A stretch of DNA of 64,000 bases, taken from Lachnospiraceae bacterium. GTDB lineage: Bacteria > Bacillota > Clostridia > Lachnospirales > Lachnospiraceae. Shown here one piece after another: positions 34,789 through 42,123 of this stretch (the stretch's first letter is position 1; each line of letters begins with the position of its first letter). The notes beneath the pieces were generated by a model. The model was not told the origin of the DNA, ran no database searches, and saw only the letters and a program-made list of their open reading frames with translations. The stretch lies in the NCBI GenBank assembly GCA_030524525.1, contig JAUNGI010000003.1:58800-122799 (forward strand), written 5' to 3'. Both the position numbers and the translations under genes were made by a program.

Positions 34789-34854
34789 GGGAAGAAGTTT
34801 GCACATTTTGTGCAAACTTCTTCCCTTGCCATCGGGCACAAGATGGGGTATAAT
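34789..34854 (+). promoter_or_regulatory. Palindrome-promoter module 3 (sRNA 2)
   Basis: Perfect 17-base arms (34789-34805 / 34809-34825), the same core as module 2 extended by GG/CC, directly abutting TTGCCA (34826-34831); 17 bases, then TATAAT (34849-34854). Confidence 0.78.
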
Positions 34855-34860
34855 CTGATT

Positions 34861-35027
34861 ATAGAAATTGAGACGTGCCTTAGAGCTTGAGTGAAAGCGA
34901 AGGAAAGAGGCGCGCATACATATGGATGGCGGCGGATATGGGACGCCGCAAACTAACAGAGCTGGTCATGGGAACTGACTAGATAAAGAAATCACCTCTG
35001 TCCAGAAATGGGCAGGGGTGATTTCGT
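34861..35027 (+). ncRNA. Predicted small RNA 2
   Basis: About 165 nt, longer at the 5' end than sRNA 1. It contains the hairpin GCGGCG / CGCCGC with loop GATATGGGA, the same 19-base block AGCTGGTCATGGGAACTGA (here closable by CTGGTC / GACTAG), and a 15-bp terminator stem (34989-35003 / 35010-35024). The T-tract is weak (TTTCGTTGTT). Confidence 0.7.
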
Positions 35028-35035
35028 TGTTGGGA

Positions 35036-35097
35036 AAAGGCGAGTAAGAGCGGCTTCGAACCCGTCTCGCAGAAGGAAAAAAGAAGCCGCACGTATT
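35036..35097. repeat. Left fragment of the tRNA-linked 158-bp repeat
   Basis: 62 bases match the second half of the tandem units at 37914-38386 (AAAGGCGAGTAAGAGCGGCT, CGAACCCGTCTCGCAGAA, GAAGCCGCACGTATT). It stops at the unit junction, where the A+T-rich island begins. Confidence 0.88.
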
Positions 35098-35201
35098 AGG
35101 GGGATAGCAATGTAGAAGTTTTTTTGAAATATTGTTAAACAGACAGATACAGCGGACTATGGAGCTGCCGGTATCCAACAATTGGACATCGGCAGCTTAT
35201 T

Positions 35202-36092
35202 TTAATTTTTTCTGTAGGCGCTCGGAGTAACCCCGAAAAGTTCTTTGAAACTGCGGCAGAAGTACCCGACATTTTCAAAGCCTGTATTACTTGCAATTGA
35301 GTAAATACTGCTGTCCGTGGAGGCAAGAAGCTTTGCGGCACGTTTCAGTCTGAAGTTTATCAAATAGCTTACGGGTGAAATGTGCAGATATTTTTTGAAT
35401 ATATTCAGCGCGCTACTTTTGCTGATAGATACGGTTTGCGCTATGTCGGCAAGAGTTATATGCTCCGAATAATTTTTATGTATATACTGCATCATTATTT
35501 GGAGCTGTGCCTGCGTGTGGGCAGAAGCTTTTGCCGCGGGAAGGCTTTCCGATATATTTGCGTTTCCGTATACGTTTCCCCATATTTTAAGCAAAAGCTC
35601 AACTGTTTTTATTTCACGAATATTTGCCGTTTCCTGAACGTCGAATACTGACAGCAGGTTTTTCAGAACGTCTTTCTGCCACGGGATTTCAGGTGAAAAT
35701 ATCAAGCACTCGATCGACGAATCAAGCAGGGGCTGTACATACTTGCTATATATGAGACTGTCCTCTGCGGCAAGCAGATGCGGCGAAAAAACAATATTGG
35801 GAATAATAACGCTTTCGGACGATTCAAAGCGGTGAATGACCTGCGAATTTATAAATATGCCCGTCCCCTCGGTCAGAATATGTTTGCTGCTTCCCACAAG
35901 AAATTCGGCAGTACCCTTTTCAATAAATACAAATTCCACCTCGGAATGCCAGTGCCAGTCAATGCAGTGAAAATCAAACAGCCATATATCCTCCTTATAG
36001 TATTTGAACGGATATTCTTCGCTGCCGTGACAAACCGTTTCCCTCAAAGTCTCGTCGGTTTTTATCCTGCTGTAGTTATTATCCGCACTCAT
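35202..36092 (-). CDS. AraC-family regulator of the island
   Basis: 296 residues. N-terminal cupin (DWHWHSEVEFVFIEKGTAEFLVG, TGIFINSQVIHRFESS) and a C-terminal double helix-turn-helix (ITLADIAQTVSISKSSALNIFKKYLHISPVSYLINFRLKRAAKLLASTDSSIYSIASNTGFENVGYFCRSFKELFGVTPSAYRK, given here as contiguous family pattern in its domain). It diverges from the MFS gene, whose promoter has a perfect -10 but a poor -35, as expected for activator control. Its composition is A+T-rich relative to the core genome around it. Confidence 0.9.
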   Translation of the reverse strand: MSADNNYSRIKTDETLRETVCHGSEEYPFKYYKEDIWLFDFHCIDWHWHSEVEFVFIEKGTAEFLVGSSKHILTEGTGIFINSQVIHRFESSESVIIPNIVFSPHLLAAEDSLIYSKYVQPLLDSSIECLIFSPEIPWQKDVLKNLLSVFDVQETANIREIKTVELLLKIWGNVYGNANISESLPAAKASAHTQAQLQIMMQYIHKNYSEHITLADIAQTVSISKSSALNIFKKYLHISPVSYLINFRLKRAAKLLASTDSSIYSIASNTGFENVGYFCRSFKELFGVTPSAYRKN

Positions 36093-36171
36093 TGCTGTGT
36101 CTCCCTTTTACGATATTATGTAATAGAATTGCGAAATAGTGTCTTGTTTTTCTACCGTGTCTGCGATATGA

Positions 36172-36177
36172 TATAAT
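36172..36177 (+). promoter_or_regulatory. -10 element of the MFS gene
   Basis: TATAAT, 34 bases before the start codon. At 17-base spacing the -35 is TTTCTA, only half matching, which fits activation by the divergent AraC protein. Confidence 0.5.
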
Positions 36178-36210
36178 TATATTGTAACAATAGATTGGAG
36201 AAGAGTCAAT

Positions 36211-37398
36211 ATGGCAAAAAAATATAAAAGAACTTTGGTGGCTTGCTATCTGGGCTTTATAACGCAGGCAATAGCGGCAAATTTTGCGCCGCTGCTGTTT
36301 CTTAAATTTCACGATGATTACGGTATACCTCTTGGAAAAATCGCGCTCATTTCCTCCGTGTTCTTCATAACGCAGCTTATTACCGATGTTTTATGCGCTA
36401 AATTTGCGGACAGGATAGGATACCGTCAATGCGCTGTGGCTGCCGAAATATGTTCTGCCGCGGGACTTGTAGGGCTTGCATTTTTGCCCGAGCTTTTTCC
36501 CGCCCCATTTGTAGGGATAATAGCAAGCGTTGTAGTCTACGCTGTGGGCAGCGGACTTATAGAGGTGCTGGGCAGTCCTATTGTGGAGGCGTGTCCCTTT
36601 GAAAACAAGGACGCCGTTATGAGCCTGCTGCACTCGTTTTACTGCTGGGGCTCGGTGGGAGTAATACTTATATCAACGCTTTTTTTTGCGGTATTCGGAA
36701 TAGAAAGCTGGAAATGGCTTGCCTGTGTTTGGGCGGTGATACCGCTTTGCAACGTGTTTAATTTTGCGGTCTGTCCGATTGAAAGACTTACGGACGACGG
36801 CGAGGGAATGAAAATAAGCGGTCTGTTGCGCGTACCGTTATTTTGGTTGGCTATCATACTGATGATATGCGCAGGGGCTTCGGAGCTGGCTATGGCGCAG
36901 TGGGCTTCTGCGTACTCCGAAGCGGCTCTCGGGTTGTCAAAGGCCGCGGGTGACCTTGCGGGTCCCTGTATGTTTGCGGTAACAATGGGCATAAGCAGGG
37001 CAATTTACGGAAAGTACGGCGGTAAACTGAACCTGACGAAATTTATGCTTGGCTCGGGCTGCCTTTGTCTGATGTGCTACATAGCCGCTTCGTTGTCGGA
37101 CTCGTCTGCGATAGGCTTGGCAGGCTGCATTGTCTGCGGCTTTTCCGTTGGAATTATGTGGCCGGGTACAATAAGCATATGTTCGGAAGGTATTCCTGCT
37201 GGCGGTACGGCTATGTTTGCTTTGTTGGCTATGGCGGGCGATCTTGGAGGGGCTTTCGGTCCGGGCTTGGTAGGTAGTACAGCGCAGAACGCAAACGATA
37301 ATTTGCAGAGAGGTATGCTGGTTGGCTGTGTGTTCCCATTGGTACTGATAATATCTCTTATTGTTTTGAAATGGATCAGGAAGGATGAAAATATATAA
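36211..37398 (+). CDS. Major facilitator superfamily transporter
   Basis: 395 residues with about twelve transmembrane helices and the loop 2-3 motif CAKFADRIGYRQC. Family features such as LGSPIVEACPFENKDAVMSLLHSFYCWGS and a central charged loop (ERLTDDGEGMK) place it with fucose permease-like (FucP/NagP-like) sugar transporters. Substrate unknown. It is in the A+T-rich island and is probably controlled by the divergent AraC protein. Confidence 0.85.
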   Translation: MAKKYKRTLVACYLGFITQAIAANFAPLLFLKFHDDYGIPLGKIALISSVFFITQLITDVLCAKFADRIGYRQCAVAAEICSAAGLVGLAFLPELFPAPFVGIIASVVVYAVGSGLIEVLGSPIVEACPFENKDAVMSLLHSFYCWGSVGVILISTLFFAVFGIESWKWLACVWAVIPLCNVFNFAVCPIERLTDDGEGMKISGLLRVPLFWLAIILMICAGASELAMAQWASAYSEAALGLSKAAGDLAGPCMFAVTMGISRAIYGKYGGKLNLTKFMLGSGCLCLMCYIAASLSDSSAIGLAGCIVCGFSVGIMWPGTISICSEGIPAGGTAMFALLAMAGDLGGAFGPGLVGSTAQNANDNLQRGMLVGCVFPLVLIISLIVLKWIRKDENI

Positions 37399-37473
37399 TA
37401 ATTTTATTTGCTACAGTGAATATGGATGATGTAAGAGAGTGCAGAGGGAACGGCTGCCTCTCGGAGAGCGCCT

Positions 37474-37514
37474 GTACTTATGATATTGACCTAAATAGGC
37501 AATATCATAAGTAC
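37474..37514. repeat. Long inverted repeat after the MFS gene
   Basis: Perfect 15-base arms GTACTTATGATATTG / CAATATCATAAGTAC with an inner CCT-AAAT-AGG stem. No T-tract follows, so it is not a standard terminator; it could be a mobile-element end or a protein site. Confidence 0.7.
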
Positions 37515-37630
37515 TATGGCGTTACTTAGGGCAAAGCTCAAGTAAGTCGTGCGGCTTCGCCGATAAGCTAAAGCGTTCTTTCAAAGGTTCGCATGCCATA
37601 CAAACTGTATGTATACTTTCACTTGGTAGG

Positions 37631-37855
37631 GTGCACATGCCTTTACCGTTTTATATTGTCTCAAAGCATACCGAAATTAAAAAAATCGCTTCCGGAGTTA
37701 CGCGAGAACCGATTGAACGAATTATAGTTCATGCTTTAGACAAGCCAAGCGGGCACTGGGTACAGCAAATTGACATTTGCTATCGGTTCAATATAGCGGT
37801 TTCTATGGTGATTGCCGACCGCAGGGATTGTGACAAAAACAGAAAGGCTGTGTAG
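37631..37855 (+). pseudogene. C-terminal remnant of a large serine recombinase
   Basis: 74 codons with TREPIERIIVHALDKPSGHW-VQQIDICYRF and a basic end (ADRRDCDKNRKAV). This matches the pattern of the DUF4368-type C terminus of Tn4451/TndX-like recombinases (I-V-H-x-x-DK-S-G...QQIDI-Y-F). Catalytic and zinc-ribbon parts are missing. No ribosome site fits a start. It supports a mobile origin for the island. Confidence 0.55.
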
Positions 37856-37913
37856 TGATACGCAACCTTTTCAAAAAAATCAAAGATACTTCCATACTGA
37901 TATCAGCCTTTAT

Positions 37914-38071
37914 GTGCGGCTTCCTTAAAAAATAAAAGCACGAGACGGAGTTCGCCCGTCAAGCGAAGCCCCTTTTTCGCTTGACGTATCGACATTACCG
38001 AGCCGAAAGGCGAGCAAGAGCGGCTTCGACCCCGTCTCGCAGAAAGGAAAAGAGAGAAGCCGCACGTATTT
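37914..38071. repeat. Tandem repeat unit 1 (158 bp) beside tRNA-Gly
   Basis: Begins GTGCGGCTTCCTT, contains the tRNA-Gly 3' end GCACGAGACGGAGTTCG, an inner hairpin TCAAGCGAAG...TTCGCTTGA, GCC-GAAA-GGC, and ends CGAGCAAGAGCGG...GAAGCCGCACGTATTT. Nested inverted repeats run through the unit. Confidence 0.93.
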
Positions 38072-38229
38072 GTGCGGCTTCCTTAAAAATAAAAAGCACG
38101 AGACGGGATTCGCCCGTCCAAGCGAAGCACCTTTTCCGCTTGGACATAGCGACACCGAGCCGAAAGGCGAGTAAGAGCGGCTTCGAACCCGTCTCGCAGA
38201 AGGGAAAAGCAAGAAGCCGCACGTTTTTT
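38072..38229. repeat. Tandem repeat unit 2 (158 bp)
   Basis: Same order as unit 1. Its tRNA-like segment GCACGAGACGGGATTCG is identical to the last 17 bases of tRNA-Gly. The inner hairpin has CCAAGCG / CGCTTGG, i.e. both arms changed relative to unit 1. Confidence 0.93.
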
Positions 38230-38386
38230 GTGCGGCTTCCTTAAAATTAAAAGCACGAGACGGAATTCGCCCGTCAAGCGAAGAATCTTTTTCGCTTGAC
38301 GTATCGACATTACCGAGCCGAAAGGCGAGTAAGAGCGGCTTCGAACCCGTCTCGCAGAAAGGAAAAGAGAGAAGCCGCACGTATTT
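38230..38386. repeat. Tandem repeat unit 3 (157 bp)
   Basis: Same order; directly abuts the GTGCGGCTTCTTT downstream of tRNA-Gly. The junction forms the hairpin GAAGCCGCAC-GTATTT-GTGCGGCTTC, which on the minus strand would be the tRNA terminator. Confidence 0.93.
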
Positions 38387-38410
38387 GTGCGGCTTCTTTA
38401 AAAAAATAAA

Positions 38411-38482
38411 AGCACGAGACGGGATTCGAACCCGCGACCCTCGCCTTGGCAAGGCGATACTCCACCACTGAGCCACTCGTGC
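38411..38482 (-). tRNA. tRNA-Gly (anticodon GCC)
   Basis: 72 bases on the minus strand, from GCACGAGTGGCTCAGTGG to CGGGTTCGAATCCCG and CTCGTGC plus discriminator T. Acceptor GCACGAG / CTCGTGC; anticodon stem TCGCC / GGCGA with loop TTGCCAA gives GCC. CCA is not encoded. A T-rich stretch and the GAAGCCGCAC hairpin follow downstream. Confidence 0.96.
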
Positions 38483-38630
38483 ATGCTTTGTTATGAAATT
38501 TTCTTTGCGTCAGACGCAAGACATAATATACACGATGAAAACCGGTTTGTCAACAGGAAAATTCAAAAAAATTTTTTTTTTCTGCCGGAAAATCCCTCTG
38601 AAATTTCTTGCTTTTTTGTCGAAATGTGGA

Positions 38631-38659
38631 TTGCAAGAACAGGGCTCGTGTGGTAAACT
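38631..38659 (+). promoter_or_regulatory. Probable promoter of the malate-fumarate-Hdr operon
   Basis: TTGCAA (38631-38636), 17 bases, TAAACT (38654-38659). Four of six positions match in each box. Confidence 0.5.
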
Positions 38660-38688
38660 ACTGGTGTTAGGGCTGCGACCGGAAAAGT

Positions 38689-38706
38689 TTGTTAAAAAAT
38701 AGTCAA
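38689..38706. promoter_or_regulatory. Rex-like redox operator candidate
   Basis: TTGTTAAAAAATAGTCAA compared with the Rex consensus TTGTTAA-N4-TTAACAA: left half perfect, right half 4 of 7. It lies 30 bases after the -10, where an NADH-sensing repressor could block transcription of a redox operon. Confidence 0.45.
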
Positions 38707-38721
38707 ACTTGCTCGTCAGGG

Positions 38722-38802
38722 TCACGGCTGCTGCCCGAGATGCCACAAAGGACGGAAAAGCGGTTTCGGAATCGTTGGCTCCGTTTTCGGGGCAGCGAGA
38801 AG
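38722..38802 (+). other. Structured 5' leader of the malate dehydrogenase gene
   Basis: A long-range stem GCTGCCCGA / TCGGGGCAGC encloses an ACGGA...TCCGT stem in the ~170-base leader. No known riboswitch is recognised. Confidence 0.4.
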
Positions 38803-38838
38803 AATGAACCCCAAAATAAAAGTAAGAGAGGTAACGGT

Positions 38839-39783
38839 ATGAAAGTCACAGTTATTGGTGCAGGCAGCGTGGGAGCTACCATTGCCTACACATTGGCGAC
38901 CAGCGGTACGGCGTCGGACATTTTGCTCATTGACATTAACAAAGAGAAGGCAATGGGCGAGGCCATGGACATTATTCAGGGAGCGCCGTTTATTGCGCCC
39001 ATGACCATTGAAGCCGGTGATTATCCGGATGCGGTAGGCTCCGACGTGGTCATTATCACATCGGGAATTCCCAGAAAGGCAGGCCAGAGCCGCCTTGAGC
39101 TGGCGCAGACGAACGTAAACGTCATGAAGGACATCGCCAGCAAAATTACACCCTATGCAAAGGATGCCGTTTATATTATCGTAAGCAACCCGGTCGATGT
39201 TATGACCTATGTGTTCCACAAGGTTTCCGGAATTCCGGAAAACAAGATCATCGGCTCCGGCACGATTTTGGATACCAGCCGTCTTCGCGCAAAGCTGGCG
39301 GAGATCTACGACGTGAGCCAGACCAACGTACACGCGTATGTTTTCGGTGAGCATGGAGATTCCTCCTTTGCAACCTGGTCGATCGCAAACGTTTCCAACG
39401 TACCGATCGAGCAGTGTAAGGAGAGATTTAAGTTCCAGGACGGCAGACCGTTCCCTGAGCTGAATAAGCCGGAAATCGAAGATTTTGTCAGAAAGTCCGG
39501 CGGAATTATTATTTCGAGAAAGGGCGCGACGTTCTACGCCATCGCGATCTCCGTAAACTATATCGTACAGTGCCTGAGCAAGGCGGTGGATTCCACGATG
39601 ACGGTTTCGACGATGATGCATGGCGCGTACGGAATTAACGACGTATGTCTCAGCACGCTGGCGATCGTCGGCAAGAACGGAGTAGTAGGTCATATCGAGC
39701 TGCCGCTTTCCGATGAGGAAATTGAAAAGCTTCATAAGAGCGCGGACAATCTGAGAAACGTAATCAACAGTCTGGAGTTATAA
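38839..39783 (+). CDS. mdh: LDH-type malate dehydrogenase
   Basis: 314 residues, LDH/MDH superfamily: NAD motif GAGSVGATIAYTL, ILLIDINKEKAMGEAMD, catalytic His in EHGDSS, and KGATFYAIA. The substrate loop reads SGIPRKAGQSR; Arg79 sits where lactate dehydrogenases have Gln102, and arginine there is known to favour oxaloacetate/malate. Together with fumarase next door and fumarate reductase downstream this supports malate dehydrogenase over lactate dehydrogenase, although the overall sequence is LDH-like. The ATG at 38839 follows GAGAGG. Confidence 0.8.
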   Translation: MKVTVIGAGSVGATIAYTLATSGTASDILLIDINKEKAMGEAMDIIQGAPFIAPMTIEAGDYPDAVGSDVVIITSGIPRKAGQSRLELAQTNVNVMKDIASKITPYAKDAVYIIVSNPVDVMTYVFHKVSGIPENKIIGSGTILDTSRLRAKLAEIYDVSQTNVHAYVFGEHGDSSFATWSIANVSNVPIEQCKERFKFQDGRPFPELNKPEIEDFVRKSGGIIISRKGATFYAIAISVNYIVQCLSKAVDSTMTVSTMMHGAYGINDVCLSTLAIVGKNGVVGHIELPLSDEEIEKLHKSADNLRNVINSLEL

Positions 39784-39789
39784 TTTGAT

Positions 39790-39833
39790 TCTGAGTGCAG
39801 TGCTTCCCGATTTGCGGAGAAGCGCTGCATTTG
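39790..39833 (+). terminator. Partial terminator between mdh and fumarase genes
   Basis: TGCAGTGCTTC / GAAGCGCTGCA stem (one G-T pair) followed by TTTGATT. Probably leaky, since the following genes lack another promoter. Confidence 0.5.
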
Positions 39834-39855
39834 ATTGATAGAAAGGATGGAATTT

Positions 39856-41232
39856 ATGGAGTATCGGATCGAACACGATTCCATGGGCGAAGTGAAGGTT
39901 CCGGCCGATAAATATTGGGCCGCGCAGACCGAACGAAGCCATGAGAATTTCCTGATCGGCGTGGGGATCGAGACCATGCCGCGGGAGATCACCCATGCCT
40001 TCGGCGTCCTGAAAAAGGCGGCTGCGATCGCCAACCACGCGCTGAAGCCCGAAAAGATGACGGCGGAAAAGCTTGCCGCAATTTCTCAGGCGTGCGACGA
40101 GGTCATGAGCGGAAGTCTGAACGAGCATTTCCCTCTTGTTGTATGGCAGACCGGCAGCGGTACGCAGTCCAACATGAACGCAAACGAGGTCATTGCCAAC
40201 CGCGGCAACGAGATCGCCGGCGCAAAGCTGCTGCATCCGAACGACGACATCAATATGTCGCAGTCCTCGAACGACACGTTTCCCACGGCAATGCATATCG
40301 CGGCGGTTCTGGGGATCGAGGACAAGCTGTTTCCGGCGCTCAATCTGCTGATCGGAACGCTTAAGCGTCTGGAGGAAGAAAACGAAGGAATCGTCAAGAG
40401 CGGGCGTACGCACCTGCAGGATGCGACGCCGATCAAATTTTCACAGGAGATCAGCGGCTGGAGAACGAGTCTGGAGCGCGACAAGCAGATGCTTTCGCTT
40501 TCTCTTCCGGTTCTGAAGGAGCTGGCACTGGGCGGTACGGCGGTCGGGACCGGTCTGAATGCGCCGAAGGGCTTTGACGCAAAGGTTGCCGAGGCGGTTT
40601 CGGAAATTACCGGAAAGACGTTTGTCACGGCGCCGAATAAGTTCCACGCATTGACCTCGAAGGACGAGCTGGTGTTTGCGCACGGGGCGCTGAAGGGACT
40701 GGCGGCGGATCTTATGAAGATCGCCAACGATATCCGCTGGCTGGCAAGCGGCCCGAGAGACGGTCTGGGAGAGATCTTTATTCCGGAGAACGAGCCGGGC
40801 TCCTCGATCATGCCGGGCAAGGTGAATCCGACCCAGTGCGAGGCGGTTACGATGGTTGCCGTGCAGGTAATGGGCAACGACGTGGCGGTGGGTATGGCGG
40901 CAAGTCAGGGCAATTTCGAGCTGAACGTTTTCATGCCGGTATGTATTTATAATTTCCTGCAGTCGGTTCGTCTGCTTTCCGAAGCCATGGTTTCCTTCAA
41001 CAACAACTGTGTTGTTGGTATTCGCGCAAACAAGGAGAAGATGGAGCATAACCTGCACAATTCTCTGATGCTTGTAACGGCGCTGAATCCGTACATCGGC
41101 TACGAAAATGCAGCCAAGACCGCTAAGAAGGCATTTAAGGACAACATCTCCCTGAAGCAGGCATGCGTGGAGCTGGGCTTCCTGACGGAGGAGCGGTTCG
41201 ACGAGGTGTTCCATCCGGAGCAGATGGTGTAA
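39856..41232 (+). CDS. fumC: Class II fumarase
   Basis: 458 residues from the ATG at 39856. Motifs: TGSGTQSNMNANEVIANR, HPNDDINMSQSSNDTFPTAMH, KSGRTHLQDATPI and the superfamily signature GSSIMPGKVNPTQCEA. This is the iron-free, oxygen-stable tetrameric type that interconverts fumarate and malate. In this context it runs from malate to fumarate to supply the fumarate reductase. An upstream in-frame TTG is less likely because it has no ribosome site. Confidence 0.95.
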   Translation: MEYRIEHDSMGEVKVPADKYWAAQTERSHENFLIGVGIETMPREITHAFGVLKKAAAIANHALKPEKMTAEKLAAISQACDEVMSGSLNEHFPLVVWQTGSGTQSNMNANEVIANRGNEIAGAKLLHPNDDINMSQSSNDTFPTAMHIAAVLGIEDKLFPALNLLIGTLKRLEEENEGIVKSGRTHLQDATPIKFSQEISGWRTSLERDKQMLSLSLPVLKELALGGTAVGTGLNAPKGFDAKVAEAVSEITGKTFVTAPNKFHALTSKDELVFAHGALKGLAADLMKIANDIRWLASGPRDGLGEIFIPENEPGSSIMPGKVNPTQCEAVTMVAVQVMGNDVAVGMAASQGNFELNVFMPVCIYNFLQSVRLLSEAMVSFNNNCVVGIRANKEKMEHNLHNSLMLVTALNPYIGYENAAKTAKKAFKDNISLKQACVELGFLTEERFDEVFHPEQMV

Positions 41233-41328
41233 CGGTTACCTGTTGTTTACCGGCGGCTTTGATAAATATGCGTATCAGGGCCGCTGATTTAAGAGAGCGT
41301 ATCGCATGCGCAGATAGGAAAAAGAGTT

Positions 41329-42111
41329 ATGGTTTATAGTTATTTCCCCGGATGTACGTTGAAAAACAAAGCGTCTGACCTTGATATGTATGCAAGAAAA
41401 TCTGCTGAAGTTCTCGGAATCACAATGGAAGAAATCGAAGAATGGCAGTGCTGCGGCGGCGTATACCCGCTGGGCGCCAACGAGACGGCTCCGAAGCTGG
41501 CTTCCGTTCGCGCGCTCGTGGCGGCAAGGGAAAAGGGACAGGATCTGCTGACCCTGTGCTCCGCCTGTCATCATGTGCTGAAGCGTGTCAACAATGACAT
41601 GGCCGAGAATGAGAATATTCGCACAAAAGCAAACAATTACATGCAGCTGGAAACTCCCTACAGCGGAGAAACGAAGGTCGTACATTATTTGGAAATGCTT
41701 CGCGACGTGGTCGGCTTCGATCAGTTAAAGGCAAAGGTGGTCAATCCGCTGAAGGGCAAAAAGATCGGGGCATATTACGGCTGCCTGCTGCTCCGCCCGT
41801 CGAAGGTGCTGGGAATGGACAATCCGGAAAATCCCACGATCATTGAGGATTTCATCAAAGCGATCGGCGCGGTTCCGGTGATCTATCCTTACCGCAACGA
41901 ATGCTGCGGCGGCTATATGACGATGGAGAACAAGGAGCTGGCAAAGAAAAAGAGCAACACGGTTCTGGAGAGCGCAAAGGAAAACGGCGCGGAATGTGTG
42001 ATCACCGCCTGTCCCCTCTGTATGTACAACCTGAAGGTCAACGGAGGCGTGGACGACTTGCCGGTTTATTATTTCACCGAGCTGTTGGCAGAAGCGCTTG
42101 GCGTGAAATAG
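41329..42111 (+). CDS. hdrB: HdrB-like heterodisulfide reductase subunit
   Basis: 260 residues with two CCG domains: CTLKNKA..., EWQCCGGVYPLG, LCSACHHV and then YYGCLLL, NECCGGYMTME, ACPLCMYNL. In characterised HdrB these cysteines hold two noncubane [4Fe-4S] clusters that reduce a disulfide. No methanogen thiols are expected here, so the natural acceptor is open. Gene order HdrB-HdrC-HdrA and the Flx genes after it indicate a multisubunit electron-transfer complex. Confidence 0.92.
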   Translation: MVYSYFPGCTLKNKASDLDMYARKSAEVLGITMEEIEEWQCCGGVYPLGANETAPKLASVRALVAAREKGQDLLTLCSACHHVLKRVNNDMAENENIRTKANNYMQLETPYSGETKVVHYLEMLRDVVGFDQLKAKVVNPLKGKKIGAYYGCLLLRPSKVLGMDNPENPTIIEDFIKAIGAVPVIYPYRNECCGGYMTMENKELAKKKSNTVLESAKENGAECVITACPLCMYNLKVNGGVDDLPVYYFTELLAEALGVK

Positions 42112-42123
42112 AGGAGGTAGAGT

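Larger units (their letters stand above)
34181..35201. other. Gene-free kilobase carrying two predicted sRNA genes
   Basis: Between the lipoprotein gene and the AraC gene there are two palindrome-promoter modules, two related terminated RNAs, repeat copy D and a 62-bp fragment of the tRNA-linked repeat. Open frames here (e.g. 73 codons at 34669-34890, or a long antisense frame) cross promoters, repeats and terminators and are not credible. Confidence 0.75.
35098..37913. mobile_element. A+T-rich island inserted in the repeat hairpin loop
   Basis: About 2.8 kb between the left repeat fragment (ending ...GCCGCACGTATT) and the first tandem unit (starting GTGCGGCTTCC). It carries an AraC gene, an MFS gene and a recombinase remnant, with base and codon use (many ATA, AAA and TTT codons) unlike its neighbours. 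No terminal inverted repeats were found. Confidence 0.6.
37399..38838. other. Long non-coding stretch: hairpin, recombinase remnant, repeats, tRNA, promoter
   Basis: In order: a near-perfect hairpin at 37474-37514; a recombinase remnant; three tandem 158-bp units; tRNA-Gly on the minus strand; then the promoter and structured leader of the malate dehydrogenase operon. Frames across the repeats are not genes. Confidence 0.75.

Noticed and set aside
34152-34841. 229-codon minus-strand frame across the sRNA region
   Set aside because: It runs through repeat copy D, a terminator and a promoter. The peptide made from the repeat recurs wherever the repeat does, which is a typical source of false gene calls.
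34669-34890. 73-codon plus-strand frame
   Set aside because: It crosses the palindrome and promoter of sRNA 2 and has no ribosome site. Its C-terminal half is just the translated palindrome-promoter module.
37914-38386. Possible CRISPR array
   Set aside because: The units are ~158 bp, with no short constant repeat and variable spacer pattern, and no cas genes are nearby.
37925-38476. 183-codon minus-strand frame over the tandem units and tRNA
   Set aside because: The translation repeats every ~53 residues because of the 158-bp units and includes the tRNA gene; no ribosome site.
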